In this document: positions 1 through 9,266 of the stretch, in pieces
Layout: each line of letters begins with the position of its first letter
How positions within the stretch are numbered: the first letter of the stretch is position 1
From: Oscillospiraceae bacterium
GTDB taxonomy: Bacteria; Bacillota; Clostridia; Oscillospirales; Oscillospiraceae
Length of the DNA stretch: 43,518 nt
Reading direction: 5' to 3'
Assembly (NCBI GenBank): GCA_015067605.1
Contig: SVME01000008.1
Span: forward strand, 1-43,518
Position numbers and translations under genes: made by a program
The notes under the pieces: model-generated
The model's database searches: none
Seen by the model: only the letters and a program-made list of their open reading frames with translations
Told to the model about the DNA's origin: nothing

Positions 1-1554
1 GGCTGGTGAAGGGCCGTTTTCTTCCCGGTAGGCTACGATGTTCTTGGCCGTGGTAGCGTTTAGGCCGGATACCTGTTGCAGCAGGCTTCGGGAGGCGGTG
101 TTCACATCCACGCCTACCGCATTAACGCAGTCCTCCACGACAGCACCCAGTGCTGCATCCAGCTCCTTCTGGGGGCAATCGTGCTGATACTGACCGACAC
201 CGATGGCCTTGGGGTCGATTTTCACCAGCTCTGCCAGCGGATCCTGCAGCCGACGGGCAATGGATACCGCAGAACGCAGATTTACGTCATAATCGGGGAA
301 CTCTTCCGCCGCAAGGGGAGAGGCGGAGTAAACCGATGCACCGGCCTCGTTGACAATCATATAGCTGGCATCAGGGAACGAGCGCAGCAGCTCTACGGTC
401 ATGGCTTCGGTTTCACGGGAGGCGGTGCCGTTGCCGATGGCAATGTGCTTGATACCGTGGCGGCGCATGAGGGTGGACAGGGTGACGATGGCTTCCTGCT
501 TTTTACGCTCGTTGAAGGTGGGGTAGACCACGGCGGTGTCCAGCACTTTGCCGGTGGCATCCACCACCGCCACCTTGCAGCCGTTGCGGTATCCGGGGTC
601 CAGGCCCATGGTCACGAAGCCCTTCACCGGCGGCTGCATTAGCAGCGGTTTCAGGTTCAGGGCGAAGTTGCGGATTGCACCGCTGTATGCCCGTTCGGAC
701 AGGTCGCTGCGGACTTCTCGCTGGATGGAGGGGAAAATCAGTCGCTCGTAGGCATCCTCAGCGGCGTTGCGGACGAAGGTGGATACGTGGGCGGAGGGCT
801 TCAGGGCAGCACGGCATACCAACGCCGCACCCTCATTTCCAGGCAGCGCCACATCCGGCTTCAGGATGCCTTCCTTTTCGCCCCGGTTGATGGCCAGAAT
901 CTGATGATCCAGCAGCCGCTGCATGGGCTGATTGAAATCGTAGTACAACCGATAGACGCTGTCCTGCTCAGGATCTGAGGCCTTGCAAGCGAATACACCC
1001 TTCCGGTTGGACAGCTCTCGCAGACCCTTGCGGATGTCTGCATCGTCGGAAAGATCCTCGGCAATGATGTCGGAAGCGCCTTGCAATGCTTCTTCAACAC
1101 TGTTGACACCCTTTTCGGGGTCGATGAAGTCTGCTGCAAGGGCGGACGGGTCCTGTCCGTCCTGCGCAAAGATGGCGGCGGCCAGCGGCTCCAGTCCTTT
1201 CTCGCGGGCCACGGAGGCACGGGTGCGGCGCTTCTGCTTGTAGGGGCGGTAGAGATCTTCCACCTCTGCCAGTGTTGCGGCGGCATCGATGGACGCAGAC
1301 AGCTCTTCGGTCATCCTGCCCTGATTCTCGATGGAGTTCTTCACCTCATCTCGACGTTCCTGCAGGTTGCGCAGGTAGGTCAAGCGGGTCTCCAGCGTCC
1401 GCAGGGTGGTGTCGTCCATTGTGCCGTGCATTTCCTTCCGGTAGCGGGCGATGAAGGGGATGGTGTTGCCCTCGTCCATCAGGGCGATGACGTTTTCCAC
1501 ATATTGCAGCTTCTGTCCCAGCTCCTGAGAAAGTATTTCAGCGATTGTTGGCAT
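1..1554 (-). CDS. tex: Tex/YhgF RNA-binding transcription accessory protein (C-terminus off the left edge)
   Basis: Reading leftward from the ATG at 1554 there is an open frame of 518 codons with no stop before the window edge. The N-terminal half has the Tex signature YRPYK near residues 102-106. A YqgF/RNase H-like domain begins with LDPGYRNGCKVAV near residue 316. The frame then enters the helix-hairpin-helix region (ALGAVVEDCVNAVGVDVNTA, VSGLNA). The family is usually about 715-780 residues and ends in an S1 RNA-binding domain, which is missing here only because the window ends. Tex is a cytoplasmic nucleic-acid-binding protein that influences transcription; its exact role is poorly defined. 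The ribosome binding site is AAGGAG just before the start. It is divergent from the regulator at 1860. Confidence 0.93.
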   Translation of the reverse strand, partial: MPTIAEILSQELGQKLQYVENVIALMDEGNTIPFIARYRKEMHGTMDDTTLRTLETRLTYLRNLQERRDEVKNSIENQGRMTEELSASIDAAATLAEVEDLYRPYKQKRRTRASVAREKGLEPLAAAIFAQDGQDPSALAADFIDPEKGVNSVEEALQGASDIIAEDLSDDADIRKGLRELSNRKGVFACKASDPEQDSVYRLYYDFNQPMQRLLDHQILAINRGEKEGILKPDVALPGNEGAALVCRAALKPSAHVSTFVRNAAEDAYERLIFPSIQREVRSDLSERAYSGAIRNFALNLKPLLMQPPVKGFVTMGLDPGYRNGCKVAVVDATGKVLDTAVVYPTFNERKKQEAIVTLSTLMRRHGIKHIAIGNGTASRETEAMTVELLRSFPDASYMIVNEAGASVYSASPLAAEEFPDYDVNLRSAVSIARRLQDPLAELVKIDPKAIGVGQYQHDCPQKELDAALGAVVEDCVNAVGVDVNTASRSLLQQVSGLNATTAKNIVAYREENGPSPA

Positions 1555-1775
1555 GGTATTCTCCTTGTTATTTGAAGTCTGTACCATCATATCACATATT
1601 CGCCTGAAAGAAAAGAGTTATTCCGCCTTGATAGGATGCCCGTTATGGTCAAAAATGCCAGAAAACTATAGAAACTCACATATATTAAAGGGGATAAAAC
1701 AGGCGTGAATCCGATTGGATGTGTCATAACCAACAAAAATTATATTACTTTTTGCAATAATATGTCAAAAGGTAC

Positions 1776-1804
1776 TTGCAAATTGCGCAAAACGGGTGTA
1801 TAAT
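1776..1804 (+). promoter_or_regulatory. Sigma-A promoter of the CdaR-like regulator
   Basis: TTGCAA at 1776-1781 and TATAAT at 1799-1804 are separated by 17 bases. The spacer contains the palindrome TTGCGCAA, and TGCAA/TTGCA words recur from 1750 to 1840, which could be operator half-sites. The promoter lies inside the most upstream possible reading frame of the next gene, so that gene must start further down. The rest of the 1555-1775 gap shows no gene. Confidence 0.8.
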
Positions 1805-1859
1805 GATAAGGCAATTTTGTGTAATGCGCATTTGTGCAAAATATAAGGAGGATATGGCA

Positions 1860-2948
1860 ATGTCCAACAGTGTTTTTCAGAGCGTGATTTTACAGCTTAA
1901 AGATGTGTCGGATCGGATTTTCGGCGTTATTGATTCTGAGGGATGCGTTGTTTCCTGTACCGATTCCGCTGTCCTGGGGGAGCGTTGGGTGGATGCGGCC
2001 CTGAAGCTGGCCAGTGCCGGCGAGGGGATGGCTACCTTTGGTCAGAAAACCTTCAAACCCATTATCAACAGCTCCAATTTGATGGAGTATGCTGTGTTCT
2101 GTAACGGCGATGACGAAATGGCCAAGAGCTTCTGCGCCATGGCCTATGTTGCCCTGAATGACGCAAAGATCTTCTATGAGGAAAAGCACGATCGGGGCAC
2201 CTTTGTGAAGAATATCATCATGGACAATATTCTTCCCGGCGATATTTACATTCGTGCCAAGGAGCTGCATTTCTCTACCGATGCACCTCGGGCGGTGTTT
2301 CTGGTGCGGCAGGTGGGTCACAGCGACGTGGCTACCGTGGATGTTCTGGCCGGTATGTTCCCGGACAAGCTGCAGGATTTTGTTCTGAGCATCAACGAAA
2401 ATGATATCGCAGTGATTAAGCAGATTACCCCCACCACCACCGAGGAGGATTTGGATGTCATTGCGCGCCAGATTGAGGATACCTTGCGTAATGAGCTGTT
2501 CATCAAGACCGTTATCGGTATTGGTACCATTGCGGAGCATCTGCGCTCTCTGGCGGACTCCTACAAAGAGGCTCAGACTGCCATCGATGTGGGCAAGGTG
2601 TTCGACACCGAGAAGAGCATCATCAACTATGAGAATCTGGGCATCGGCCGTCTGATTTATCAGCTGCCCACCACTCTGTGCGAGATTTTCCTCAGTGAGG
2701 TGTTTAAGAAGAATTCCATCGATTCTCTGGATCAGGAAACTCTGTTCACCATTAACAAATTCTTTGAGAACAATCTGAACGTTTCCGAAACCTCCCGCAA
2801 GCTGTTTGTACATCGTAATACGCTGGTGTACCGTCTGGAGAAGATTAAGAAGCTCACCGGACTGGATTTGCGGCAGTTCGATCACGCCATCGTCTTTAAG
2901 GTGGCGCTGATGGTTCGCAAGTACCTATCCAGTCGGGATGGAAGATAA
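1860..2948 (+). CDS. CdaR/PucR-family transcriptional regulator
   Basis: This 362-residue protein ends in the helix-turn-helix of the PucR/CdaR type (NVSETSRKLFVHRNTLVYRL, about residues 308-327), followed by the usual TGLDLRQFDHA stretch. A central region resembles the GGDEF-like domain of CdaR regulators, and the N-terminal part is a likely sensing domain. Family members respond to small molecules such as sugar diacids or purines; no ligand can be read from the sequence. I chose ATG 1860 because AAGGAGG at 1845-1851 sits 8 bases upstream; ATG 1854 is only 2 bases away, and earlier starts overlap the promoter. A lipoprotein gene follows 20 bases later and probably shares the transcript. Confidence 0.85.
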   Translation: MSNSVFQSVILQLKDVSDRIFGVIDSEGCVVSCTDSAVLGERWVDAALKLASAGEGMATFGQKTFKPIINSSNLMEYAVFCNGDDEMAKSFCAMAYVALNDAKIFYEEKHDRGTFVKNIIMDNILPGDIYIRAKELHFSTDAPRAVFLVRQVGHSDVATVDVLAGMFPDKLQDFVLSINENDIAVIKQITPTTTEEDLDVIARQIEDTLRNELFIKTVIGIGTIAEHLRSLADSYKEAQTAIDVGKVFDTEKSIINYENLGIGRLIYQLPTTLCEIFLSEVFKKNSIDSLDQETLFTINKFFENNLNVSETSRKLFVHRNTLVYRLEKIKKLTGLDLRQFDHAIVFKVALMVRKYLSSRDGR

Positions 2949-2968
2949 TTCAAGTAGGAAGATTGTCG

Positions 2969-3637
2969 ATGAAGAGATTGCGTATTATCAGCGCATTTTT
3001 GGCGACCGTTCTGTTGATGGGTTTGTTGACCGGTTGCCAGAGCGGTTCAGATAATCAGGATGCTGGTGATGATTTTAGTAGACAAGTGATTATCTCCACT
3101 AACCCGGACAGTAACAATCCTGCTCCAGACGGTAATGTGGATGAGGACAACACATCAGATGATAAGCCGGCGGTGGATGTGGGGCCTGAAGTGGATGATG
3201 CACCTCTGGTCGATAATGACCCCAGAGCGGGGCTTATAAAGTATGATTGGAGAGGTTTGTACTATTACCTTGGCAAGGATATGCGACAGACGGAAAGCTA
3301 TTATAACCCCGTTCATGATAATGGCACTATGGTAGTGCGTGTTGACGGACAATGGCTGAGTGAAGCTTTTGGTGAAAGTGTGAAAACGGCGCACCGATTT
3401 GCTGAGCTTAAAATGGCCGAGTTTGAAGAGATTTACGACACGGTTGAATTGCGGGAAGAGAATGGAGTTCCCTACCTGCTGTGCCATCATGATGAGACTG
3501 CCATGGTTTGCGGTTTTTACGTTTATGCGTCCGGCGATTGGGGCTTTTACATTGAGGCATCCTTCCAGGATGCCGGTGTGATGCAGACTGCGATTAACTA
3601 CGCAACACTGGGAGAGGTACACTTCTTCCCGGGATGA
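2969..3637 (+). CDS. Hypothetical lipoprotein
   Basis: A secreted lipoprotein of 222 residues. The N-terminus is a signal peptide (MKRLRI, then a hydrophobic run) ending in the lipobox LLTGC, so the mature protein should be anchored to the outer face of the membrane by its lipidated cysteine. A low-complexity acidic linker rich in Asp, Asn and Pro follows (about residues 25-75), then a globular domain of about 140 residues that I do not recognise. ATG 2969 follows a TAGGAAG ribosome binding site; a TTG two codons earlier is less likely. It lies directly behind the CdaR-like regulator and is closed by a terminator. Confidence 0.8.
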   Translation: MKRLRIISAFLATVLLMGLLTGCQSGSDNQDAGDDFSRQVIISTNPDSNNPAPDGNVDEDNTSDDKPAVDVGPEVDDAPLVDNDPRAGLIKYDWRGLYYYLGKDMRQTESYYNPVHDNGTMVVRVDGQWLSEAFGESVKTAHRFAELKMAEFEEIYDTVELREENGVPYLLCHHDETAMVCGFYVYASGDWGFYIEASFQDAGVMQTAINYATLGEVHFFPG

Positions 3638-3660
3638 TGATTCCGACTAAACAAACCAAA

Positions 3661-3690
3661 ACACCGAGTGCCTGTGCGCTCGGTGTTTTT
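3661..3690. terminator. Bidirectional intrinsic terminator
   Basis: The arms ACACCGAG (3661-3668) and CTCGGTGT (3679-3686) form an 8-bp stem. It is followed by T's on the plus strand and by TTTTGG on the minus strand. It sits between the lipoprotein gene and the convergent acyltransferase gene, and can serve both. Confidence 0.85.
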
Positions 3691-3694
3691 GATA

Positions 3695-5008
3695 TTACGT
3701 TTTTACAAGGGTAAACGGTTGCGTGATGGGAAGCTTGCGGGATTTGTAGAGCTTGTACATTTCCTCGGTGGCCATGCGGGTTTTCGCTACTACGTCGCTG
3801 CCTTTGGGGAAGCAGTAGTACAGGTGGTCGTTGGTGCCGATGCAAATCACATCGGCGATTTCGTACCAATAATAGTCGGCATACAGGCCGTAGCTGTTTA
3901 GGGGTTTTTGGTGATAGTCCAGTCGTCCGTCACAGCCGGTCAGGTGGAAGCCCTCCAAATCGTGGGTCAAACGACCTTTACCTACCATATAAATAGATTT
4001 GAAGTCCACCATCATACCGATTTCTACGTCTGCCTCCATCCGGTAGGTTCCATCGAGGATTTCCCGCCGCACCTGCTCCCGTTCCCAGCGGTACCAATCG
4101 GGGATGTGGGGAAATTCTGTTTCGCCGGAGAGGGCGTTGAGCTTACCCAGAGGGGTCAGCTCATATTTTTTGCCACAGTGACCACAGGTCAGATGGATGC
4201 CTCGACCTTCCATTTTACCCTCGGTGCCGCAGGCGGCGCATTTGTAGAGAATGCGGTTCAGTCCATCAGCACGGAAGGGTTCGTTGATTTCCAGTCCTTG
4301 CTGTTCCTGCCAACGGAAATGGTCGAATCCAAAGGCGGCGTCCAGTCCGTCGCTTAGTGCCTTGACGCTCATTTCTTTAATTTGCTCACGGGTATACAGG
4401 CATCGTGCCTTGGCGGAAATCTTTACGCCCTTGCGCACCTGCAGCTCGTTGTACAGGGGATTCCGGGAGAAAGCGCCGAAGGATTCAATCATGATAACCG
4501 GAACATCAAACTTTTTCAGCAGCACGCCCATTTTGCGAGGCAGGGCGGTGGCGGTGCCGTCGAAGGAGTAGCTGGCCTCGGGATACATCAGGACGCTGGT
4601 TTTTAAGGTCTTGAAGGCATAGGTCATGTCTTGAATCAGATTCAGGTCGGTGACGAATTTCTGGGTGGGGATGCAACCGATGGTGCGCATCAGCCAGCCC
4701 ATGAAGCCACCCATGCCGATAAAGCCATCGGAGGTGCAGACGATGCAGAAATGCTTTGGGTACAGCATCCGGTAGACCATCTGCAAATCTAGGAAACAGG
4801 AGTGGTTCATCAGAATCAGGCAAGGCTCTTTTTTAAGCTGCGCCAGACCTTCGGCCTCGTATTTGAAACCGGTGCCGGCCATGCCGAATACGGTCAGCAG
4901 GCGAATCAGCGTGCGCCAGAAGATATTTACCTTTTTGGGGTGCTTTCGCTTGTAGCGGGGCAGCGCCATGACTTCATCGAAGTCTTTGACTTTGGTGGTG
5001 ATTTTCAT
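3695..5008 (-). CDS. Lysophospholipid (1-acylglycerol-3-phosphate-type) acyltransferase with zinc ribbon
   Basis: The protein has 437 residues. The PlsC-type catalytic motif H-X4-D is present as NHSCFLD (His69, Asp74), and the second conserved block appears as MYPEASYSFDGT (about 141-152). Family members transfer acyl chains to lysophospholipids at the membrane. Beyond the roughly 240-residue acyltransferase domain is an extension with a four-cysteine zinc-ribbon pattern (C257, C260, C275, C278) and a further domain of about 150 residues of unknown role. The extension makes it much longer than a standard PlsC (about 200-250 residues), so the true acceptor is uncertain. It has its own promoter (5041-5069) and shares a terminator with the lipoprotein gene. 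Confidence 0.85.
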   Translation of the reverse strand: MKITTKVKDFDEVMALPRYKRKHPKKVNIFWRTLIRLLTVFGMAGTGFKYEAEGLAQLKKEPCLILMNHSCFLDLQMVYRMLYPKHFCIVCTSDGFIGMGGFMGWLMRTIGCIPTQKFVTDLNLIQDMTYAFKTLKTSVLMYPEASYSFDGTATALPRKMGVLLKKFDVPVIMIESFGAFSRNPLYNELQVRKGVKISAKARCLYTREQIKEMSVKALSDGLDAAFGFDHFRWQEQQGLEINEPFRADGLNRILYKCAACGTEGKMEGRGIHLTCGHCGKKYELTPLGKLNALSGETEFPHIPDWYRWEREQVRREILDGTYRMEADVEIGMMVDFKSIYMVGKGRLTHDLEGFHLTGCDGRLDYHQKPLNSYGLYADYYWYEIADVICIGTNDHLYYCFPKGSDVVAKTRMATEEMYKLYKSRKLPITQPFTLVKT

Positions 5009-5040
5009 TGTGCCGCTCCTTTATTCATAATTCGTTCATC

Positions 5041-5069
5041 ATTATACCGGAAAAATGAGAGAAAGTCAA
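5041..5069 (-). promoter_or_regulatory. Sigma-A promoter of the acyltransferase gene
   Basis: Read on the minus strand, TTGACT (5069-5064) and TATAAT (5046-5041) are 17 bases apart. It diverges from the importer promoter at 5111. Confidence 0.85.
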
Positions 5070-5110
5070 CGGAACTTCTTTCCGATTCTACCGTTTTTCA
5101 CAAATTACAG

Positions 5111-5139
5111 TTGACCTTTTGGATTTTTGGCTGTATAAT
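5111..5139 (+). promoter_or_regulatory. Sigma-A promoter of the amino-acid importer operon
   Basis: TTGACC (5111-5116) and TATAAT (5134-5139) are separated by 17 bases, about 40 bases before the ATG of the binding-protein gene, which has an AAAAGGAG ribosome binding site. Confidence 0.88.
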
Positions 5140-5178
5140 CCAGATACGCACAATTATTAATGAAAAGGAGTTAGTATT

Positions 5179-5961
5179 ATGAAGAAGATTCTCGCACTGT
5201 TGCTTGCATCTCTGATGCTGATGAGTCTGCTGGCTGGTTGCGCCGAAGAACCCGGTGCCAGTGGTGAGCCTCAGTATGTGGAAAAGGGCAAGCTGATCAT
5301 GTCCACCAATGCCGCATTCCCTCCCTATGAAATGACCACCGATGATGGCGGCTTTGCCGGCATCGATGTGGAAATCGCTCAGGCCATCGCTGATAAGCTG
5401 GGTCTGGAGCTGGTTATCGACGATATGGATTTTGACGCTGCTCTGATGGCTGTCCAGCAGGGCAAGAGCGATATGGTTATGGCCGGTGTGTCTGTTACCG
5501 ATAAGCGCAAGAAGGTTATGGAGTTCTCCGACAGCTACGCTACCGGTATTCAGGTGGTCATCGTTAAGGAAGGCTCCGATGTGACCATGGACAATCTGGG
5601 CGACAAGATGATTGGCACCCAGCGTGGCACCACCGGCTACCTGTACGCCTCCGATACTCCCGAGAACGGCGGCTACGGCGAGGATCATGTGATTGCTTAC
5701 GACAACGGTGCCAGCGCCGTGATGGCCCTACAGAACGGTCAGGTGGACTGCGTTATCATCGACAAAGCTCCTGCTCAGGAGTACGTTAAGGCCAACCCCG
5801 GTCTGACGCTGCTGGAGGGTAGTTGGGTTGAGGAGGAGTATGCCATCGGTTTTGACAAAGGCAACACCGGTCTGCGTGATAAGGTGAATCAGGCGCTGAA
5901 GGAGTTGACCGAGGACGGCACCATTCAGAGAATTATTGACAAGTACATCACTGCAAATTAA
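5179..5961 (+). CDS. Amino-acid ABC transporter substrate-binding lipoprotein
   Basis: A 260-residue extracellular solute-binding protein of family 3, which binds polar amino acids such as glutamine, cystine or arginine. The signal peptide ends in the lipobox LLAGC (Cys21), so it is a membrane-anchored lipoprotein. The family pattern is clear: TNAAFPPYEM at the start of the mature domain, GIDVEIAQAIADKLG, then MAGVSVTDKRKK and GTQRGTTG. The permease and ATPase genes follow. A stem-loop directly after its stop codon probably limits read-through, so the binding protein would be made in excess over the membrane parts. The exact substrate cannot be told. Confidence 0.93.
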   Translation: MKKILALLLASLMLMSLLAGCAEEPGASGEPQYVEKGKLIMSTNAAFPPYEMTTDDGGFAGIDVEIAQAIADKLGLELVIDDMDFDAALMAVQQGKSDMVMAGVSVTDKRKKVMEFSDSYATGIQVVIVKEGSDVTMDNLGDKMIGTQRGTTGYLYASDTPENGGYGEDHVIAYDNGASAVMALQNGQVDCVIIDKAPAQEYVKANPGLTLLEGSWVEEEYAIGFDKGNTGLRDKVNQALKELTEDGTIQRIIDKYITAN

Positions 5962-5970
5962 GTGCCATGA

Positions 5971-5995
5971 AAAGGGCGGCTCAGCCGCCCTTTTT
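5971..5995 (+). terminator. Intra-operon terminator/attenuator
   Basis: GGGCGGC (5974-5980) and GCCGCCC (5984-5990) pair with a three-base loop, followed by TTTTT. It lies between the binding-protein and permease genes of one operon and is likely a partial terminator. Confidence 0.85.
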
Positions 5996-6021
5996 CTGAT
6001 GAAGAATTGTGAGGATTATTC

Positions 6022-6786
6022 GTGGAAAACTATCTACTTTGGAGCAAAATGATGGAAAATGGCGACCCTCTTTCCTTCTGGCAGGAGTGCTACGTCAAAT
6101 TCTATGAGGCTTTCATTGAGGCGGACCGGTGGAAGCAGTATCTGGAAGGCGTTGGTACCACACTGTATGTGACGGTATTGGCGCTGGCACTGGGCATTGC
6201 GCTGGGCGTGGTGGTTGCTATCATTCGTACCGCGCATGACCAGCAGCGCCCGGGAAAGAAGAACTTCTTCCTTGGGCTTGCCAACGTTGTCTGCAAGGTT
6301 TACATCACCGTCATTCGCGGAACACCTATGATGGTGCAGCTGATGATTATGGGATTTGTTATTTTTAGCTCCAGCCGTGACTTTACGTCTGTCGGCATTC
6401 TGACACTGGGTATCAACTCCGGCGCTTATGTGGCCGAGATTATCCGTGGAGGTCTGATGTCTTTAGATCCCGGCCAGATGGAGGCGGGGCGCAGCCTTGG
6501 TATGGGCTATATCGATACCATGCGCTTTGTGGTCATTCCTCAAGCATTTAAGGCGATTCTGCCGGCTTTGGGCAATGAATTCATTATCCTGCTGAAGGAT
6601 ACCTCTCTGATTTCTGTCATCGGCGGCAAGGAACTGATGTACGCCGTTGATGGCATCACTTCCCGCACCTATGAGCAGATGTTCCCCTTGCTTGGTGCGG
6701 CGTTGATCTACCTTGTGCTGGTCATGGTATTGACTTGGCTGCTGGGACTGCTGGAAAGGAGGCTGCGTCAAAGTGATCGACGTTAA
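6022..6786 (+). CDS. Amino-acid ABC transporter permease (HisM/GlnP type)
   Basis: A 254-residue inner-membrane permease. A hydrophilic N-terminal stretch of about 40 residues precedes [20 protein letters not shown], the usual first membrane segment of this family. The cytoplasmic EAA loop that contacts the ATPase is visible as [20 protein letters not shown]. Five hydrophobic segments can be counted. The start is GTG 6022, with GAGGA six bases upstream. The last 14 bases overlap the ATPase gene, which implies translational coupling. Confidence 0.93.
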   Translation: MENYLLWSKMMENGDPLSFWQECYVKFYEAFIEADRWKQYLEGVGTTLYVTVLALALGIALGVVVAIIRTAHDQQRPGKKNFFLGLANVVCKVYITVIRGTPMMVQLMIMGFVIFSSSRDFTSVGILTLGINSGAYVAEIIRGGLMSLDPGQMEAGRSLGMGYIDTMRFVVIPQAFKAILPALGNEFIILLKDTSLISVIGGKELMYAVDGITSRTYEQMFPLLGAALIYLVLVMVLTWLLGLLERRLRQSDRR

Positions 6787-7498
6787 AAATCTTTCAAAAT
6801 CCTTTGGAAATCATCTGGTTCTGAATGATATTTCGGAACATATTTACCCTGGTGAGAAGGTGGTCATCATCGGCCCCTCCGGCTCCGGTAAGTCTACCTT
6901 CCTGCGGTGCCTGAACCTGATGGAGTATCCTTCTTCCGGCGTTATCACTTTTGATGGCGTGGAAACCACTGACCCCAAGGCGAATATCGACAAGGTGCGG
7001 CAGCATATGGGAATGGTGTTCCAGCATTTCAACCTGTTTCCCAATATGACCATCCTGAAGAATATCACCCTTGCGCCGGTTCGTACCAAGCGTATGACCA
7101 AGGCGCAGGCGGAGCAGAAAGCTATGGCGCTGCTGCGTCGTGTAGGCTTGGAGGATAAAGCTAATGCCTATCCCAGCCAGCTTTCCGGTGGTCAGAAGCA
7201 GCGAATCGCCATTGTGCGGGCGCTGGCTATGGATCCGCAGGTGATTCTTTTTGATGAGCCTACTTCTGCGCTGGATCCTGAGATGGTGGGCGAAGTGCTT
7301 TCTGTTATGAAAGAATTAGCCGCCGAAGGCATGACTATGGTGGTTGTGACTCACGAGATGGGCTTTGCCCGTGAGGTCAGCGATCGGGTTATGTTTATGG
7401 ACGAGGGCAGAATCGTGGAGCAGGGAAAGCCCAATGAGATTTTCGGGCAGCCCCAGCATCCCCGCCTGAAGGAATTCCTGTCGAAGGTATTATATTGA
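6773..7498 (+). CDS. Amino-acid ABC transporter ATP-binding protein (GlnQ type)
   Basis: A 241-residue ABC ATPase that powers the importer. Walker A is GPSGSGKST (about residues 34-42), the Q-loop lies at [10 protein letters not shown], the signature is LSGGQKQR, Walker B is [12 protein letters not shown] and the switch His is in VVTHEMGFA. The order and length fit the polar amino-acid uptake subfamily. It starts at GTG 6773 inside the end of the permease gene. Confidence 0.95.
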   Translation: MIDVKNLSKSFGNHLVLNDISEHIYPGEKVVIIGPSGSGKSTFLRCLNLMEYPSSGVITFDGVETTDPKANIDKVRQHMGMVFQHFNLFPNMTILKNITLAPVRTKRMTKAQAEQKAMALLRRVGLEDKANAYPSQLSGGQKQRIAIVRALAMDPQVILFDEPTSALDPEMVGEVLSVMKELAAEGMTMVVVTHEMGFAREVSDRVMFMDEGRIVEQGKPNEIFGQPQHPRLKEFLSKVLY

Positions 7499-7505
7499 TG
7501 TAGAG

Positions 7506-7530
7506 GCGGCTGTCCATCGGACAGCCGCTT
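7506..7530 (+). terminator. Hairpin after the importer operon, possible terminator
   Basis: GCGGCTGTCC (7506-7515) pairs perfectly with GGACAGCCGC (7519-7528) around a three-base loop. Only TT follows, so it is at best a weak intrinsic terminator. Confidence 0.5.
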
Positions 7531-7551
7531 CAGCTTATCAATAAAGTGATG

Positions 7552-7791
7552 AATTATCGTTTAGCGCACTAGCGGCGAAGCCGCATGGCTTCCCCCGAGG
7601 GGAAGCTGGCACCGCCAAAGGCGGTGTCTGAAGGGGAATACGGGCAGAAAGTTGTTGGTTTTGCGTCTTTTTAGACTTTCTACTGCATTTCAGGTATCGC
7701 CATTCCCCTTCCGGTTCGGGCAAAGCCCGAACCACCTTCCCCCGAGGGGAAGGTATAGCGCCTGCGGCGCTTAAGCCGCTAAACGATAATT
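7552..7791. repeat. MITE-like element with 15-bp terminal inverted repeats
   Basis: AATTATCGTTTAGCG (7552-7566) is the exact reverse complement of CGCTAAACGATAATT (7777-7791). Between them are internal palindromes (CTTCCCCCGAGGGGAAG near 7590 and a similar block near 7740) and no coding sequence. It fills most of the 7499-7871 gap. The right end recurs at 17958-17976, which shows that it belongs to a dispersed family. Confidence 0.75.
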
Positions 7792-7809
7792 TATCGGAAT
7801 AACTGCCTC

Positions 7810-7837
7810 TTGCAAATGGGCGGAAAGTTGGTATAAT
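7810..7837 (+). promoter_or_regulatory. Promoter of the potassium uptake genes
   Basis: TTGCAA (7810-7815) and TATAAT (7832-7837) are 16 bases apart. It lies just right of the MITE-like element and about 35 bases before the start of the TrkH/KtrB gene. Confidence 0.7.
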
Positions 7838-7871
7838 AGTAGGAAAATCATTTACAAGGGGGAGTGCGACC

Positions 7872-9254
7872 ATGGCTGGATTTGGTAGTGGCTTGGTTCG
7901 AGCCTTCATTCAGCGTCGTTCCAAAAGCCTGAGCACCACAAGAATCATTGCGCTGGTCTTTATCGGGCTGATTCTGATGGGTACATTGTTGCTGATGCTG
8001 CCTGCAGCTTCCCGTAGCGGTGTGGCCTGCGGATTCCGGTCTGCATTGTTTACCGCAACTTCCGCTACCTGCGTCACCGGTCTGGTGCTGCACGATACCT
8101 TTACCCAGTGGAGTGGCTTCGGACAAGTGGTGATTATTTGCCTAATCCAAATCGGCGGTCTTGGCTTTATGAGTGTGGCTACGCTGGTTGTTTTCATGCT
8201 CCGGCGTAAGCTGGGACTAAAGCAGCGGATGGTCATGGCGCAGGCCCTGAGCCTGAACGACATGGAAGGCGTGGTACGCCTGCAAAAGTGGGTAATCGTG
8301 GGTAGTCTTTCTATTGAAGCGGTTGGCGCGCTGATATTGACCGTCCACTTCTGGCCGGAGTTTGGCTTCCCAACAGCACTGAAATGGGGTGTGTTTCATT
8401 CGATTTCTGCTTTTTGCAATGCGGGCTTTGATATTTTTGGCTGCATCACCCCCGGTGCCAGCTTGGTAGAGTTTAATTCCGACCCTGTGGTGCTGCTGAC
8501 GCTGGGGAGTCTGGTGGTTATCGGCGGCCTTGGCTTTCTAGTGTGGGAGGAAGTGGTGTCCTTCCCCAAGAGAAGAAAGCTCAGTGTTTACGCACGTCTG
8601 GTGCTGATTACCACCGGTATTCTGCTGGCGCTGGGTACGGTTTTTGTGGCGCTGGCAGAGTGGAATAATCCGGGGACCATCGGTAATATGAGTACCGGTG
8701 ATAAGATACTAAACTGCTTCTTCCAGTCGGTTACCACCCGCACTGCCGGCTTTGCGGCGGTGGATCAGGGGGCGATGACCGATGCGGGCAAGGGCGTGTC
8801 CATTTTGCTGATGTTCGTGGGCGGATCTTCCGGATCCACGGCCGGCGGCGTGAAAACTGTGACGATTATGGTGCTGCTGCTGTCCTTGTGGGCACAGGCC
8901 AGAGGTAAAAATTCTGTGACGGTGTTTCACCGGACGATTCCCGCCAAGCAGGTGGGCAATGCGATGACCATCGCTTCTATTGTTACAGCGCTGGCTATGG
9001 TTGGTGCGATTTTTATTTGCGCCACGTCGGAAGTCGGCTTTACGGACGGTCTGTTTGAGGCGGTGTCCGCACTGGCGACCGTTGGTATCACTGCCGGTGC
9101 GACCACAAAGCTTAGCATTGCGGCACAGTTTCTAATGATAATTTATATGTATTTCGGACGTGTGGGCGTGCTGACCATCAGCCTTGGCTTCTTAATGGGC
9201 AATGACGCACAGGAGCGGTTCCGCTACGCACCGACGAACCTGATGATTGGTTAA
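7872..9254 (+). CDS. Potassium uptake membrane subunit, TrkH/KtrB family
   Basis: A 460-residue membrane protein of the Trk/Ktr/HKT superfamily, which forms the K+ translocating pore. The four repeated pore loops are recognisable: SATCVTGLVLHDT, HSISAFCNAGFDIF, QSVTTRTAGFAAVD and SALATVGITAG. The protein is largely hydrophobic, with four membrane-pore-membrane units. Its length fits KtrB/TrkH. The RCK subunit gene follows 12 bases later and would gate the channel. Confidence 0.93.
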   Translation: MAGFGSGLVRAFIQRRSKSLSTTRIIALVFIGLILMGTLLLMLPAASRSGVACGFRSALFTATSATCVTGLVLHDTFTQWSGFGQVVIICLIQIGGLGFMSVATLVVFMLRRKLGLKQRMVMAQALSLNDMEGVVRLQKWVIVGSLSIEAVGALILTVHFWPEFGFPTALKWGVFHSISAFCNAGFDIFGCITPGASLVEFNSDPVVLLTLGSLVVIGGLGFLVWEEVVSFPKRRKLSVYARLVLITTGILLALGTVFVALAEWNNPGTIGNMSTGDKILNCFFQSVTTRTAGFAAVDQGAMTDAGKGVSILLMFVGGSSGSTAGGVKTVTIMVLLLSLWAQARGKNSVTVFHRTIPAKQVGNAMTIASIVTALAMVGAIFICATSEVGFTDGLFEAVSALATVGITAGATTKLSIAAQFLMIIYMYFGRVGVLTISLGFLMGNDAQERFRYAPTNLMIG

Positions 9255-9266
9255 GGAGGCTTTTAT

